Positions 34,227 to 42,790 of a stretch of DNA of 50,783 nucleotides are shown piece after piece. This DNA is from Lentisphaeria bacterium (GTDB lineage Bacteria > Verrucomicrobiota > Lentisphaeria > Victivallales > Victivallaceae). Position numbers and translations under genes: made by a program. The notes beneath the pieces are model-generated. The model worked only from the letters and a program-made list of their open reading frames with translations. It was not told the DNA's origin and ran no database searches. The stretch is from NCBI GenBank assembly GCA_017466125.1, contig JAFTUS010000080.1, positions 1 through 50,783 on the forward strand, read 5' to 3'. The stretch's first letter is position 1. Each line of letters opens with the position of its first letter.

Positions 34227-36314
34227 ATGGATATCGAAAAAGTCAAGTTGGCAGCAGATACTGTCCGTGTACTTTCTGCTGAAGGAGTGCAGAAAGCCAA
34301 GTCCGGTCACCCCGGTATGCCCATGGGGTGCGCCGATTTCGCATTCACCCTCTGGTACAAGTATATGCGGTACAATCCGAAGAACCCGTCATGGATCGGA
34401 CGTGACCGCTTTGTGCTGTCCGCCGGACACGGCTCCATGCTGGAATACTCCCTGCTGCACCTCTTCGGGTACGGTTTGAGCATGGATGAACTCAAAAACT
34501 TCCGCCAGTGGGGCAGCAAAACCCCCGGACACCCGGAATTCGGTCATACCGCAGGCGTGGACGTGACCACCGGTCCCCTCGGCAGCGGATTTGCCACCGC
34601 CGTCGGTATGGCGATCGCTGAACGCGCTTTCGCCGCCAATACCGGACTGGACAAGGCCGGGCTCATGCCCAACAAGATTTTCGTCATCTCCGGCGACGGC
34701 TGTATGATGGAGGGAACCTCCAGTGAAGCGGCGTCCCTCGCCGGACACCTGAAACTGGACGAACTGGTGGTCTTCTATGACGACAACAGCATCACCATCG
34801 AAGGCGGTACCAACCTCGCATTCAGCGAAGATGTCGCCGCCCGTTTCGCCGCCTACAACTGGCGCGTTCTTAAAATCGCCGATGCCAACGATGTTGCCCA
34901 GTGCGATGCCGCTCTGGCGGAAGCCGTCAAAAGCGACGGCCGCCCGACCCTCATCATCGGCAAAACCAAAATCGGTTTCGGCGCACCCACCAAGGAGGGC
35001 AAGGCAAACTCCCACGGCGAACCCCTCGGCGAAGAGGAACTTGCCGGTCTGCGCAAAAATCTGGGCTTTGAGGGCGAAGCCTTCACCGTCCCCGCCGCTG
35101 TGAGCGAAATTTGCAACGCCCGTGTGGAAGAACTGGTCAAAGCCGCCGCTCAGTGGGAGGCGGATTATCAGGCGTTCCTCGATGCCGATGCCGACCGTGC
35201 CGCCAAAGTGCTTTCCTACGTGAACCGCACCGTTCCGGAAGATATCGAAGCGCAGCTGCTCGCCGTTGCTCCGGTGGATAAACCCATTGCCAGCCGTGCC
35301 AGCAGCGGTGCGGTGCTTCAGAAGGCGTCTGAACTCGTTCCCGCATTGCTGGGCGGTTCTGCCGACCTCTCCCCCTCCAACAAGAGCGACATCAAAAACG
35401 GCGGCGATTTCACCGCTGAAAACTGGACGGGACGCAACCTCCACTTCGGTATCCGCGAACTGGGTATGGGTATGGCGGGCAACGGTATGGCTCTTACCGG
35501 GCTGACCATTCCTTATACGGCGACCTTCTTTGTTTTCTCCGATTACATGAAACCTGCCATCCGTCTTGCCGCACTGCAGAAACTGCATCAGATCTACATT
35601 TTCACCCACGACAGTTTCTATGTCGGTGAGGACGGCCCCACCCACCAGCCGATCGAACAGCTTGCCATGCTCCGTTCCATTCCCGGTTTGACCGTGATCC
35701 GCCCCGCCGAAGCGCACGAAGTCGCCCAGGCCTGGGCAGCGGCACTCAAGGCGGACGGCCCTGTGGCTCTGCTGCTCACCCGTCAGGATTTGAAGCCCTA
35801 TCCCGCAGAAGTTGCGGCAAACTGCGATGTCTCCAAGGGTGCCTTTGTTGTGAGCGATGATGAGGATTTCCAACTCATCCTTATTGCCACGGGTTCCGAA
35901 GTCAATCTGGCTCTGGAAACGGCAGAACTGCTCCGCAAAGAGGGACATATCGGCGTGCGTGTGGTCTCCATGCCGTCACAGGAACTCTTCCTCGCCCAGA
36001 GTGACGAATATCAGGAAGAGGTTCTGCCCTCCTGGTGTCCTTTCCGCGTTACCATCGAGGCGGGAACCACCATGGGCTGGCACCGTTTCGCCGGAAGCGA
36101 CGGCCTGACCATCGGTCTGGATCATTTCGGCGCATCCGCCCCGTACAAGAAACTTGCCGAAGAGTTCGGCTTCACGCCTGCGGGCATTCTTCAGCAGATC
36201 GAGGAGTATTACTCCTGTGATGACGATGATGATTGCGGATGCGGTTGCGATTGCGGCTGTGAAGACGATCACTGCGACTGCGACGGAGAGTGTGACTGCC
36301 ATGACCACAAGTAA
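34227..36314 (+). CDS. tkt: Transketolase with a Cys/Asp/His-rich C-terminal tail
   Basis: A 695-residue thiamine-diphosphate enzyme moving two-carbon units in the pentose phosphate pathway. The N-terminal domain shows [10 protein letters not shown], the catalytic-region GHPEFGHT and the ThDP motif [13 protein letters not shown]. The middle domain has [15 protein letters not shown], and the C-terminal domain [10 protein letters not shown]. The normal fold ends near [17 protein letters not shown]. Residues 663-695 (36213-36311) are then an added tail of 10 Cys, 12 Asp, 2 Glu, 3 His, 4 Gly, one Ser and one Lys, with repeated CxC spacing. This is not found in ordinary transketolases and looks like a metal-binding segment. 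AAAGGA lies 8 bp before the ATG. The frame is uninterrupted, so the tail is genuine unless there is an assembly error. Confidence 0.95.
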   Translation: MDIEKVKLAADTVRVLSAEGVQKAKSGHPGMPMGCADFAFTLWYKYMRYNPKNPSWIGRDRFVLSAGHGSMLEYSLLHLFGYGLSMDELKNFRQWGSKTPGHPEFGHTAGVDVTTGPLGSGFATAVGMAIAERAFAANTGLDKAGLMPNKIFVISGDGCMMEGTSSEAASLAGHLKLDELVVFYDDNSITIEGGTNLAFSEDVAARFAAYNWRVLKIADANDVAQCDAALAEAVKSDGRPTLIIGKTKIGFGAPTKEGKANSHGEPLGEEELAGLRKNLGFEGEAFTVPAAVSEICNARVEELVKAAAQWEADYQAFLDADADRAAKVLSYVNRTVPEDIEAQLLAVAPVDKPIASRASSGAVLQKASELVPALLGGSADLSPSNKSDIKNGGDFTAENWTGRNLHFGIRELGMGMAGNGMALTGLTIPYTATFFVFSDYMKPAIRLAALQKLHQIYIFTHDSFYVGEDGPTHQPIEQLAMLRSIPGLTVIRPAEAHEVAQAWAAALKADGPVALLLTRQDLKPYPAEVAANCDVSKGAFVVSDDEDFQLILIATGSEVNLALETAELLRKEGHIGVRVVSMPSQELFLAQSDEYQEEVLPSWCPFRVTIEAGTTMGWHRFAGSDGLTIGLDHFGASAPYKKLAEEFGFTPAGILQQIEEYYSCDDDDDCGCGCDCGCEDDHCDCDGECDCHDHK

Positions 36315-36336
36315 GAAAAAAGGAAAGGATACTCCG

Positions 36337-36531
36337 GTGAAAAAGAAAAACTGGATCATCCTCGGGATCGTTCTTGTAATCGGTATTCTGCTCGGTATCG
36401 GCGGCGTCTGGCTCTACGAAGAGAATAAAGATGAAGTCGAAGAGATCGAAGATAAGACCGAAGAGGTCGGAGACCGCCTCAGCACCTGGGGCAAGGATGT
36501 CTCCAAGAGTACCAAAAAACTCTTCAAATAA
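36337..36531 (+). CDS. Small single-span membrane protein with charged tail
   Basis: A 64-residue protein read from the GTG at 36337, with AAAGGA about 7 bp upstream. It consists of a basic start (KKKNW), one hydrophobic helix (about residues 6-27, with GIGG), and a 35-residue highly charged amphipathic tail rich in Glu then Lys. An ATG at 36301 in the same frame, overlapping tkt by 14 bp, would add 12 basic residues and is possible. It is clearly co-transcribed with tkt (22 bp gap) and followed by a terminator. No family recognised; such proteins may anchor or modulate a neighbour's product at the membrane. Confidence 0.6.
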   Translation: MKKKNWIILGIVLVIGILLGIGGVWLYEENKDEVEEIEDKTEEVGDRLSTWGKDVSKSTKKLFK

Positions 36532-36545
36532 TTGAGCGAATGAGA

Positions 36546-36575
36546 ACTCCCCCGTGAGAGCGGGGGAGTCCTTTA
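36546..36575 (+). terminator. Terminator after tkt and the small membrane protein gene
   Basis: ACTCCCCCG (36546-36554) and CGGGGGAGT (36561-36569) form a 9-bp GC-rich stem with the loop TGAGAG, followed by the weak T-rich CCTTTAT. It lies 15 bp after the small gene. Its 3' arm (GGGGGAG) is also the only purine-rich stretch before the sulfatase ATG at 36583. Confidence 0.65.
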
Positions 36576-36582
36576 TCCTGAA

Positions 36583-38292
36583 ATGCGCAAATTTTGTATC
36601 ATCACAACAGCCGTGACTTTGATATTTACGGCTTATTCCATGCTGAAACCGGGGATGTTCGGTCAGGAGCAGTTTTTACTGCTTCCGGCAGGGGTGTTTT
36701 GCGGAACGGCACTGTGGCTTTCGTGGCGTTGTTTCCGCTGGAGCGGTCAGTTGCTCTATTTCGGCTTTATCCCTCTGATGCTCTGGGCGGAAAACAGTAA
36801 TTTTATCGACCTTTACAAATGCTATGCCGCAAGGCAGTGTTTGCTTTTTACCGGATACATGCTGATTTTCTGGGGGATCGACTTTCTGCTGCGTTCAGAA
36901 AAAATGAACCGTTGGAGGGCGGTGATCTGTGCATTGCTGCCGTTGATTTTATATGCTCCGGCGATCGCGATCCTCTTCCGGAATAAAATCGACCGGTCGC
37001 ATGTGAGTTTTGAATCCATCAAAGCGATCTATCAGACCGATTTGGCAGAGGCGGCGGATTTTGCTCTCGGGCAATCGCATGCGGTATGGCTTCTGCCCTT
37101 TATTGTGATCTGGCTTGCCGGAGTGAGTTTCTGGAATTGCCGTACCGCAAAAAAGCGGGAATTGAAAGAGTGGCAGACGGTATTGTGCGTACTTGGCAGT
37201 ATTCTGTTCGGAGCCGGAATTGCAGAACTCTCCTTTTCACAGACGGAATGTTATTCGTTGAGCAGCGGACTTGTCGTGCGCAGTTTTGAATATTTTGACG
37301 AGATCGACCGTTATTCCGCCGACCGCGAAAAAAGAGTGACTGCGGCACGCCGTCTGAAACAGGGCAGGGGAGAAAAAGGCATTTTTGTACTGATTTTAGG
37401 CGAAAGCCACAACAAACACTACTTTTCCAGTTACGGATACAAACTGCCGACCACCCCGAATTTGGATAAGTTCCGTCAGGACAGCGATTTCATCTTTTTT
37501 GAAAATGCCTACTCCAATCACTGTCAGACCGTGCCGACGTTGAGTTATCTGTTGACCAACCGCAATCAGTACGAACCGGAAACTCCGGCTGTGACTCTGC
37601 TGGATATGGCACGGGCAATGAATGTAAAAAGTCTCTGGCTCTCCAACCAGTTTCCGTGGGGTGAATTTGATACGCCGGTCGCTGCGATAGCCAATGGGGC
37701 GGATAAGGTGCATTTTCTCAACACCGGCAGTGATTTTCTGCTGAAACAAACCCGTTATGATACTGAATTGGTCACATTGCTTCCGGAGATGATGGACTTT
37801 GATAACGGTCTGGTGATCCTGCACATGATGGGCAGTCACCGCCACTATCCGAACCGTTACCCCGCCGGGTATCTGGAGGGACAGCCGTTTTCAGAATATG
37901 AAAAAAGTGTTCATTACAGCGATAAGGCTCTGGGGGAGATGATGGCTCTTTTCCGCAAGGATAAGAGAGTGAAAGCGGTCGTTTTTCTTTCGGATCACAG
38001 TCATATTCCGGCAGATAAGCGGGGACACAATGCCGACCAGTACACGCAAGAGATGGCTGAGATCCCCATGTTCGTCTATCTCTCCACGGAATACCGCAGA
38101 AAAAACAGCGAACTTGCCGCACAGCTGAAGAAAAACAGAACCGCCGTCTTTACCAATGATCTGACGTTTGAACTGATGCTCGGTCTCTGGGGCATCGCCC
38201 CGGTATCGGAGTGGAACATCCTTCAGAAAAATTATTCACTCAACTACTCCAACGCCCGCACGCTCTGGGGAACCAAAAGACTTGTACCCTGA
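36583..38292 (+). CDS. Inner-membrane phosphoethanolamine-transferase-like sulfatase (EptA-like)
   Basis: A 569-residue protein. The N-terminal 215 residues contain about five to six membrane helices, and the remainder is a periplasmic alkaline-phosphatase-fold domain. Typical motifs are LILGESHNKHYFSSYGY, the nucleophile-region CQTVPTLSYLL with the conserved Thr, LHMMGSHRHY and FLSDHSH with metal ligands. Family members transfer phosphoethanolamine from phosphatidylethanolamine to lipid A, core or other surface glycans. The exact acceptor cannot be told. The ATG is preceded by a terminator arm rather than a clean ribosome-binding site. It ends 10 bp from the convergent kinase-like gene. Confidence 0.85.
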   Translation: MRKFCIITTAVTLIFTAYSMLKPGMFGQEQFLLLPAGVFCGTALWLSWRCFRWSGQLLYFGFIPLMLWAENSNFIDLYKCYAARQCLLFTGYMLIFWGIDFLLRSEKMNRWRAVICALLPLILYAPAIAILFRNKIDRSHVSFESIKAIYQTDLAEAADFALGQSHAVWLLPFIVIWLAGVSFWNCRTAKKRELKEWQTVLCVLGSILFGAGIAELSFSQTECYSLSSGLVVRSFEYFDEIDRYSADREKRVTAARRLKQGRGEKGIFVLILGESHNKHYFSSYGYKLPTTPNLDKFRQDSDFIFFENAYSNHCQTVPTLSYLLTNRNQYEPETPAVTLLDMARAMNVKSLWLSNQFPWGEFDTPVAAIANGADKVHFLNTGSDFLLKQTRYDTELVTLLPEMMDFDNGLVILHMMGSHRHYPNRYPAGYLEGQPFSEYEKSVHYSDKALGEMMALFRKDKRVKAVVFLSDHSHIPADKRGHNADQYTQEMAEIPMFVYLSTEYRRKNSELAAQLKKNRTAVFTNDLTFELMLGLWGIAPVSEWNILQKNYSLNYSNARTLWGTKRLVP

Positions 38293-38302
38293 AAATCCGT
38301 TG

Positions 38303-39130
38303 TTATTTGAGTCTTGACAGGGTCGTACCGTAGTGACCTCTGATACAGCGTTCGACGCTCCGGCTCAGTTCACCGGCGGAAAAATAATGCCGTTCAGCAC
38401 AGGAAAGGTAGTATTCGATATAGGGTCTCCGTTCCTGTTCAGAGAACGGGAAAAAACGGAAGAAATTGGCGAGATCCATAATAATTCCCGGTTTCATCCG
38501 GTAGAAGAACGGTTTGTAATGGCTGGTTGCCACATCGATCCAGGTGAGTTCCAAGCCCTTTTCTCCGCTGCGGAAGAGGAAGTTTGCCGGAGTCGCTCCC
38601 CGGTGAAGGATACGTCTGTCGTGGAGCAGGGCGAGATTTTCCAGATTTTTGCGGATATATTCATCGCGCAGCAGCGGATCGAAATCGGGTTTCCCGGGAT
38701 GGGTAAGTTCATTGCCCTGTTTGAAGCCTTCCGCAAACTCAGAGATCAGAAATCCGCCTTTGAGCAGAAAGTTTTTCCGGGTATCTCCGGCTGCCAGAAG
38801 TTTTGCCATGGGCAAGCCCAGTTGGGCAAAATACTGAAAATACCATGCTTCGTTGGCGAAGGGGGAACGGCGGTGAAAATATTGGTATCCCCGTTTGACA
38901 ACAGGTGTTGTCTTGTAGATGATTTTGCGTCCGGCGGAGGTCGTCAGCAAAAGGACGTATTTATTGCGGGTTTGCCAAATTATTTCACCCGGACCATCCA
39001 AACTGAAGTTTCGGGGATCTTTGCGGAGTTCTTCAAATTCTTCCGCAAAATCAGCAGAGATCCACAGCCAGGGATCTTTCTGCGAAAACATGGATTTTTT
39101 CAATACGGTACTGATCGTTTTTTTAATCAT
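38303..39130 (-). CDS. Lipopolysaccharide kinase (WaaP/Kdo kinase)-like protein, possibly inactive
   Basis: A 275-residue protein kinase-fold protein of the WaaP/KdkA type. The ATP-binding Lys is likely K73 (KIIYKTT) with E94 as partner, and the metal Asp is D199 (WIDVATSHY). The catalytic loop, however, reads LHRGATPANF (H176 to N183), so the position where kinases carry Asp is G178 (codon 38597-38599). The true-kinase pattern is H-x-D-x4-N. Without this Asp, catalysis would be impaired unless another residue substitutes. The ATG at 39130 lies 4 bp after the mutL stop; the longer frame to 39325 overlaps mutL. No signal or membrane helix. Last gene of the four-gene unit. Confidence 0.75.
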   Translation of the reverse strand: MIKKTISTVLKKSMFSQKDPWLWISADFAEEFEELRKDPRNFSLDGPGEIIWQTRNKYVLLLTTSAGRKIIYKTTPVVKRGYQYFHRRSPFANEAWYFQYFAQLGLPMAKLLAAGDTRKNFLLKGGFLISEFAEGFKQGNELTHPGKPDFDPLLRDEYIRKNLENLALLHDRRILHRGATPANFLFRSGEKGLELTWIDVATSHYKPFFYRMKPGIIMDLANFFRFFPFSEQERRPYIEYYLSCAERHYFSAGELSRSVERCIRGHYGTTLSRLK

Positions 39131-39134
39131 GATT

Positions 39135-41045
39135 TTATCTGCGTCCGAAACGTTTTTCGATTTCATTGTAATTGATATTGATGAGGGTCGGGCGGCCGTG
39201 GGGACAGAGTGTGCCCTGCTGACATTCGCCCAACTGCCGCAGCAACTCCGCCGCACCCTCGGGGGGGAGCGTTTCATGCGCCTTGATCGCAGAACGGCAT
39301 GCCGCACGTGCAACGTATGCACCATCCACTGGGATTTTGTTTTCGGAGTTTTCCAGCAGTTCCTGAAGCATATCCGGAAAGACCTCCGACAGCGGGCGGC
39401 TGACTTTCAGATCCAGCGGCAGAGCGTTGATCATCAGCGACGTATTGCCCATCGGTTCAACATCGAAGCCCAGTTTTTCAAAAATATGGCGGTACTTGAG
39501 CATCAGCCCCATGTGGGAACGGGGCAGTTCCACCATTTGCGGGAGCAGAAGCGGCTGTGCCGCCGCCCCTTTCTGCGCCTGTTCCAGAAGTTTTTCAAAC
39601 ATAATGCGTTCATGGGCGGCATGCTGGTCGATCATAATAAGCCCCTGCGGGCCTGCCGCGAGGATGTAGGTGTTATCCAAAATGCCGAGGATCTCCGTCG
39701 GCCAGCCGCCGGTATAGGGGGCGGCTTTGAAGTTGAAACGCTCCGAAAAATCGACTTCGGGAACTTCCTCTTTTTCCGTTTCCGGCTCTGTTTCTGCAAC
39801 CGGAGGTTCCTCCTGTGCAATAGCGTATGCCGGATCTCCGGGTGGAAGTTCTTCCGGCGGTTCGGGCGGTGTGAAGACCGGTTCCGGGACCGTCTTTGGC
39901 AGCGTTGCATTGCGGATGACCGGTGTCAGTTCAAATTCGCCCTGTTCGGTATCCTTCGGCGTGTAATGAACCTGCATGGTGTCGAGGATCTTATCCAGCG
40001 GGACACGCCCGGTAATGGGTAGAGACGGTTCCCGCAAAGCGGCGGGTGAACTCTCTCTGCTCCGCTTCAACGCATTGTTCACCGCCGCTGTAACAGCACG
40101 GCTGACCGAATAATCGTATTTGAAACGCACCTCCCGTTTGGCGGGGTGAACGTTTACGTCCACATCTTCCGGAGGCATTTCAATAAAGAGGATCGCCGGG
40201 GCGTAACGTCCCGCATCGGTCAGTGTGGCGTAACCCTCTTTCAGCCCGCGGTAAATGGCGGGGGCCTCAATGGGGCGGCGGTTGACGAATGTCCGCTGTT
40301 CGTGACGGGAGTTGCGTGTGAACCCCGGAGCGGCGATAAACCCGGTGATGTGCATGTTGTTTTCCACATGATCGACCGGCCACATATTTTCGGCGAACTG
40401 TTTGCCGAAAAATTCCCGGATGCGTGCCGCCGGGGTGGAGGCTCCGGGGGAGTTGAAAGCCTGTCTGCCGTCCAGCCGCAGTTCAAAGCCGACCTCCCAG
40501 CGGGGGAGAGCCATGGCAATGACCATCTCTTCGATGTGGTGGGATTCGGTTGCCGGGGAGCGGAGAAATTTTCTTCTTGCGGGCGTGTTGTAAAAAAGAT
40601 CCCGCACCAGCATGGTCGTGCCGATCGCTCCGGCGGCGGGGGTTGAGCCGAGAAACTTTCCGCCTTCGACTTTTACGGAAACGCCTTCGGGGGAATCGGC
40701 GGTGCGGGTCGTTACGGTAAAGCGGCTGACCGAGGCGATGGAGGGCAGTGCTTCGCCGCGGAACCCCAGTGTAGTGATGTGGTCGATCTCCTTTTCGGTG
40801 AAAAGTTTACTGGTACCGTGCGGTTCCAGACAGAGCAGAGCATCATCGGCATCCATGCCGCTGCCGTCATCGCTGACACAGATCAGGCGGCTGCCGGCGC
40901 GTTCGATCTCAATACGGATGCGTTTTGCTCCGGCATCAATGGCATTTTCGACGAGTTCTTTTACCACGGAGGCGGGGCGTTCGATGACTTCACCGGCGGC
41001 GATGCGGTTGCTCAACTGCTCCGGCATGACTTTGATTTTGCTCAT
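39135..41045 (-). CDS. mutL: DNA mismatch repair protein MutL (endonuclease type)
   Basis: A 636-residue GHKL ATPase. N-terminal motifs: ELVENAIDAGA (motif I), SDDGSGM (II) and GFRGEALPSIAS (III). After a Pro/Glu-rich linker (about residues 340-430) the C-terminal domain has DQHAAHERIMFE, a full DQHAx2Ex4E nuclease motif, plus ACR and CPHGRP near the end, so it should nick DNA. This is the MutL type of organisms that do not use MutH. The ATG at 41045 has GGAGG 6 bp upstream and overlaps the TPR gene stop (ATGA); an upstream ATG at 41117 is not used. Confidence 0.97.
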   Translation of the reverse strand: MSKIKVMPEQLSNRIAAGEVIERPASVVKELVENAIDAGAKRIRIEIERAGSRLICVSDDGSGMDADDALLCLEPHGTSKLFTEKEIDHITTLGFRGEALPSIASVSRFTVTTRTADSPEGVSVKVEGGKFLGSTPAAGAIGTTMLVRDLFYNTPARRKFLRSPATESHHIEEMVIAMALPRWEVGFELRLDGRQAFNSPGASTPAARIREFFGKQFAENMWPVDHVENNMHITGFIAAPGFTRNSRHEQRTFVNRRPIEAPAIYRGLKEGYATLTDAGRYAPAILFIEMPPEDVDVNVHPAKREVRFKYDYSVSRAVTAAVNNALKRSRESSPAALREPSLPITGRVPLDKILDTMQVHYTPKDTEQGEFELTPVIRNATLPKTVPEPVFTPPEPPEELPPGDPAYAIAQEEPPVAETEPETEKEEVPEVDFSERFNFKAAPYTGGWPTEILGILDNTYILAAGPQGLIMIDQHAAHERIMFEKLLEQAQKGAAAQPLLLPQMVELPRSHMGLMLKYRHIFEKLGFDVEPMGNTSLMINALPLDLKVSRPLSEVFPDMLQELLENSENKIPVDGAYVARAACRSAIKAHETLPPEGAAELLRQLGECQQGTLCPHGRPTLININYNEIEKRFGRR

Positions 41046-41656
41046 TTTGCACCTCCGGAAACCGGGCGGGGCTGGGCGTTGCTCAGCATGTACGGCATTG
41101 AATTGACCGCTCCGCACTGGATGAGAAAGTTGGAACTGTAACGGTATTTCTGCGCCAGTTCAAAATTACCGGCGGCTGAAAATGCAAGGCTCAGATTTGA
41201 ATGGATCAGCGGCATATCCGGAGCGAGTTCAAGAGCCTGTTTCAGAAAGCCGATGCCTTTTTGCAGTTCGCCTTTGCGGATCAGGATCTCTCCCAGATTA
41301 TTGTACAGCCGGGCATTGGCAGGATAGATTTTCAGCAGTTTTCTGCAAATGCGTTCCGCCTGGTCAAGCTGATCGAGGCAATAGCAGGAGACGCTCATCA
41401 TCAGCAGGGCCTGCGTATTGTGCGGCACATCCGCCAGCAGACGGCGGAGAACGCCCGCCGCATTGTGATAACGCCCCTGCCGTATGGAATTTTCCGCTTC
41501 CTTTATCACATGGTCGATCATCTCCTGCGACGGGGCGAAACTGTGTTGTACAGAAAGGGCTTCCGAACCGTAAAATGAAACCAGCAGTGCCGTTGCAAGC
41601 ACGATCAATGCAAGCGAAATATAAAGCGGAAGAGCCTTTTTCTGTTGAGGGTTCAT
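41042..41656 (-). CDS. Membrane-anchored TPR protein
   Basis: A 204-residue protein with one N-terminal membrane helix (about residues 10-30) and then about four TPR units (residues 45-195; ...QGRYHNAAGVLRRLLADVP, LDQLDQAERICRKLL, and similar). TPR proteins bind other proteins. The stretch ending FLIQCGAVNSMPY after the last helix pair is not TPR-like. Its gene overlaps both the transporter gene (stop/start ATGA at 41653-41656) and mutL (41042-41045). No more specific role can be seen. Confidence 0.8.
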   Translation of the reverse strand: MNPQQKKALPLYISLALIVLATALLVSFYGSEALSVQHSFAPSQEMIDHVIKEAENSIRQGRYHNAAGVLRRLLADVPHNTQALLMMSVSCYCLDQLDQAERICRKLLKIYPANARLYNNLGEILIRKGELQKGIGFLKQALELAPDMPLIHSNLSLAFSAAGNFELAQKYRYSSNFLIQCGAVNSMPYMLSNAQPRPVSGGAK

Positions 41657-42639
41657 TGCGCACCTCCGGTGAAATGACAGGCGGTGAAGTGACCGTCTCT
41701 GCCCTGAAGTTCAGGCTTTTCGAGACGGCAGCGTTCCTGAAGAGCGGCTGTTTTCCCGCCGCAGAGCAGACAGCGGCCGCAGAAACGGCATCCGGCGGGG
41801 AACTCCTCCGGAGTCGGCACATGCCCCGGAATGTTGGCAAGGCGTTCCACCGGGTTGCCGAGACGGGGGACCGCCTCCAGCAAAGCCCGTGTGTACGGGT
41901 GCTGCGGATGAGCGAACAACTCTTTTGCGGAGGCGTATTCCACGATCCTTCCGGCGTACATCATCGCTACATTGTCTGCCAGCGATGCAACGATGCCGAG
42001 GTTGTGCGTAATGAGGATAACGCCCATGTTTTTCTCTTTGCGCAGATGGTCGATCAATTCCAGTATTTGCGCCTGGATCGTCACATCGAGGGCAGTTGTC
42101 GGTTCATCGGCGATCAGGAGTTTCGGGTTTCCGGCGAGAGCCATGGCGATCATTACGCGCTGCTGCATGCCGCCGGACATTTCGTGCGGATAGGCGGAAA
42201 TGCGGCTTTCCGGGGCAGGGATGCCCACTGCACCGAGCAGTTGGATGATCTCCCTTTTCCGGTCACGTATCTCCGGACGGTGCAGACGCAGAACTTCTGC
42301 GATCTGGTCGCCGACCCGGAATACCGGATTCAGTGAAACAGAGGGTTCCTGAAAGATGTAGCCGATCCCGCCGCCGCGGATGCGGCGCATTTCCCGCGGC
42401 GGCAGAGCCGTCAGTTCCCGTCCTTCAAAACGGATGCTGTCAGCCGTAACGACAGCGGGCGGAGCGGGGAGAAGTGCAGTCAGTGCCATGCAGCTGATGC
42501 TTTTGCCGCATCCGGATTCGCCCACCAGCGAGAGGATCTCCCCCGGTTCGACCGAAAAAGAGACCCCGTCCACCACCTTCGGAGCATCCGGGGCGGCGGA
42601 GAAAGCGATTTTCAGATTTTCAACTTGCAAAAGCGGCAT
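41653..42639 (-). CDS. Peptide/nickel-type ABC transporter ATP-binding protein (OppD/DppD-like)
   Basis: A 328-residue ATPase with Walker A GESGCGKS, ABC signature MSGGMQQRVMIAMAL, Walker B LLIADEPTTALD and H-loop ITHN. The C-terminal 60 residues carry the oligo_HPY extension with the Cys set CRFCGRCLLC ... C ... C that in DppD-type ATPases can hold a 4Fe-4S cluster. OppD-type ATPases work with a second ATPase, two permeases and a binding protein; none are in the window. GAGAG lies 5 bp before the ATG at 42639; the frame continues upstream to 42699 across a promoter. Confidence 0.9.
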   Translation of the reverse strand: MPLLQVENLKIAFSAAPDAPKVVDGVSFSVEPGEILSLVGESGCGKSISCMALTALLPAPPAVVTADSIRFEGRELTALPPREMRRIRGGGIGYIFQEPSVSLNPVFRVGDQIAEVLRLHRPEIRDRKREIIQLLGAVGIPAPESRISAYPHEMSGGMQQRVMIAMALAGNPKLLIADEPTTALDVTIQAQILELIDHLRKEKNMGVILITHNLGIVASLADNVAMMYAGRIVEYASAKELFAHPQHPYTRALLEAVPRLGNPVERLANIPGHVPTPEEFPAGCRFCGRCLLCGGKTAALQERCRLEKPELQGRDGHFTACHFTGGAQ

Positions 42640-42670
42640 AAAAACTCTCAAATTTTGTTTCACAATGATA

Positions 42671-42700
42671 AATATACTCCAAAAACTGAAATATTCCACA
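42671..42700 (-). promoter_or_regulatory. Possible promoter of the ABC-TPR-mutL-kinase unit
   Basis: On the minus strand TATATT (42671-42676) is preceded by TGTGGA (42695-42700) with 18 bp spacing; TTGTGG one base further is an alternative at 19 bp. Only the -10 is good. It is divergent from the fabB promoter. Confidence 0.35.
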
Positions 42701-42719
42701 AGATTTCATGGAAAAGATG

Positions 42720-42748
42720 TTGGAAAAACGCAAAAGAAGAGGTATATT
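42720..42748 (+). promoter_or_regulatory. Promoter of the fabB-nahK-dnaE operon
   Basis: TTGGAA (42720-42725) and TATATT (42743-42748) are 17 bp apart. The start near 42755 gives a leader of about 35 nt before the fabB ATG, where AAGGG provides a ribosome-binding site. The -35 is the same TTGGAA as at ruvB. Confidence 0.6.
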
Positions 42749-42790
42749 ACATCTTGTCAGAATGTAAAACATCAATAAGGGACATTACCC

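Noticed and set aside
34389-35948. 519-codon minus-strand frame opposite tkt
   Set aside because: Antisense shadow of transketolase; Gly/Phe/Ala-rich with no recognisable domain.
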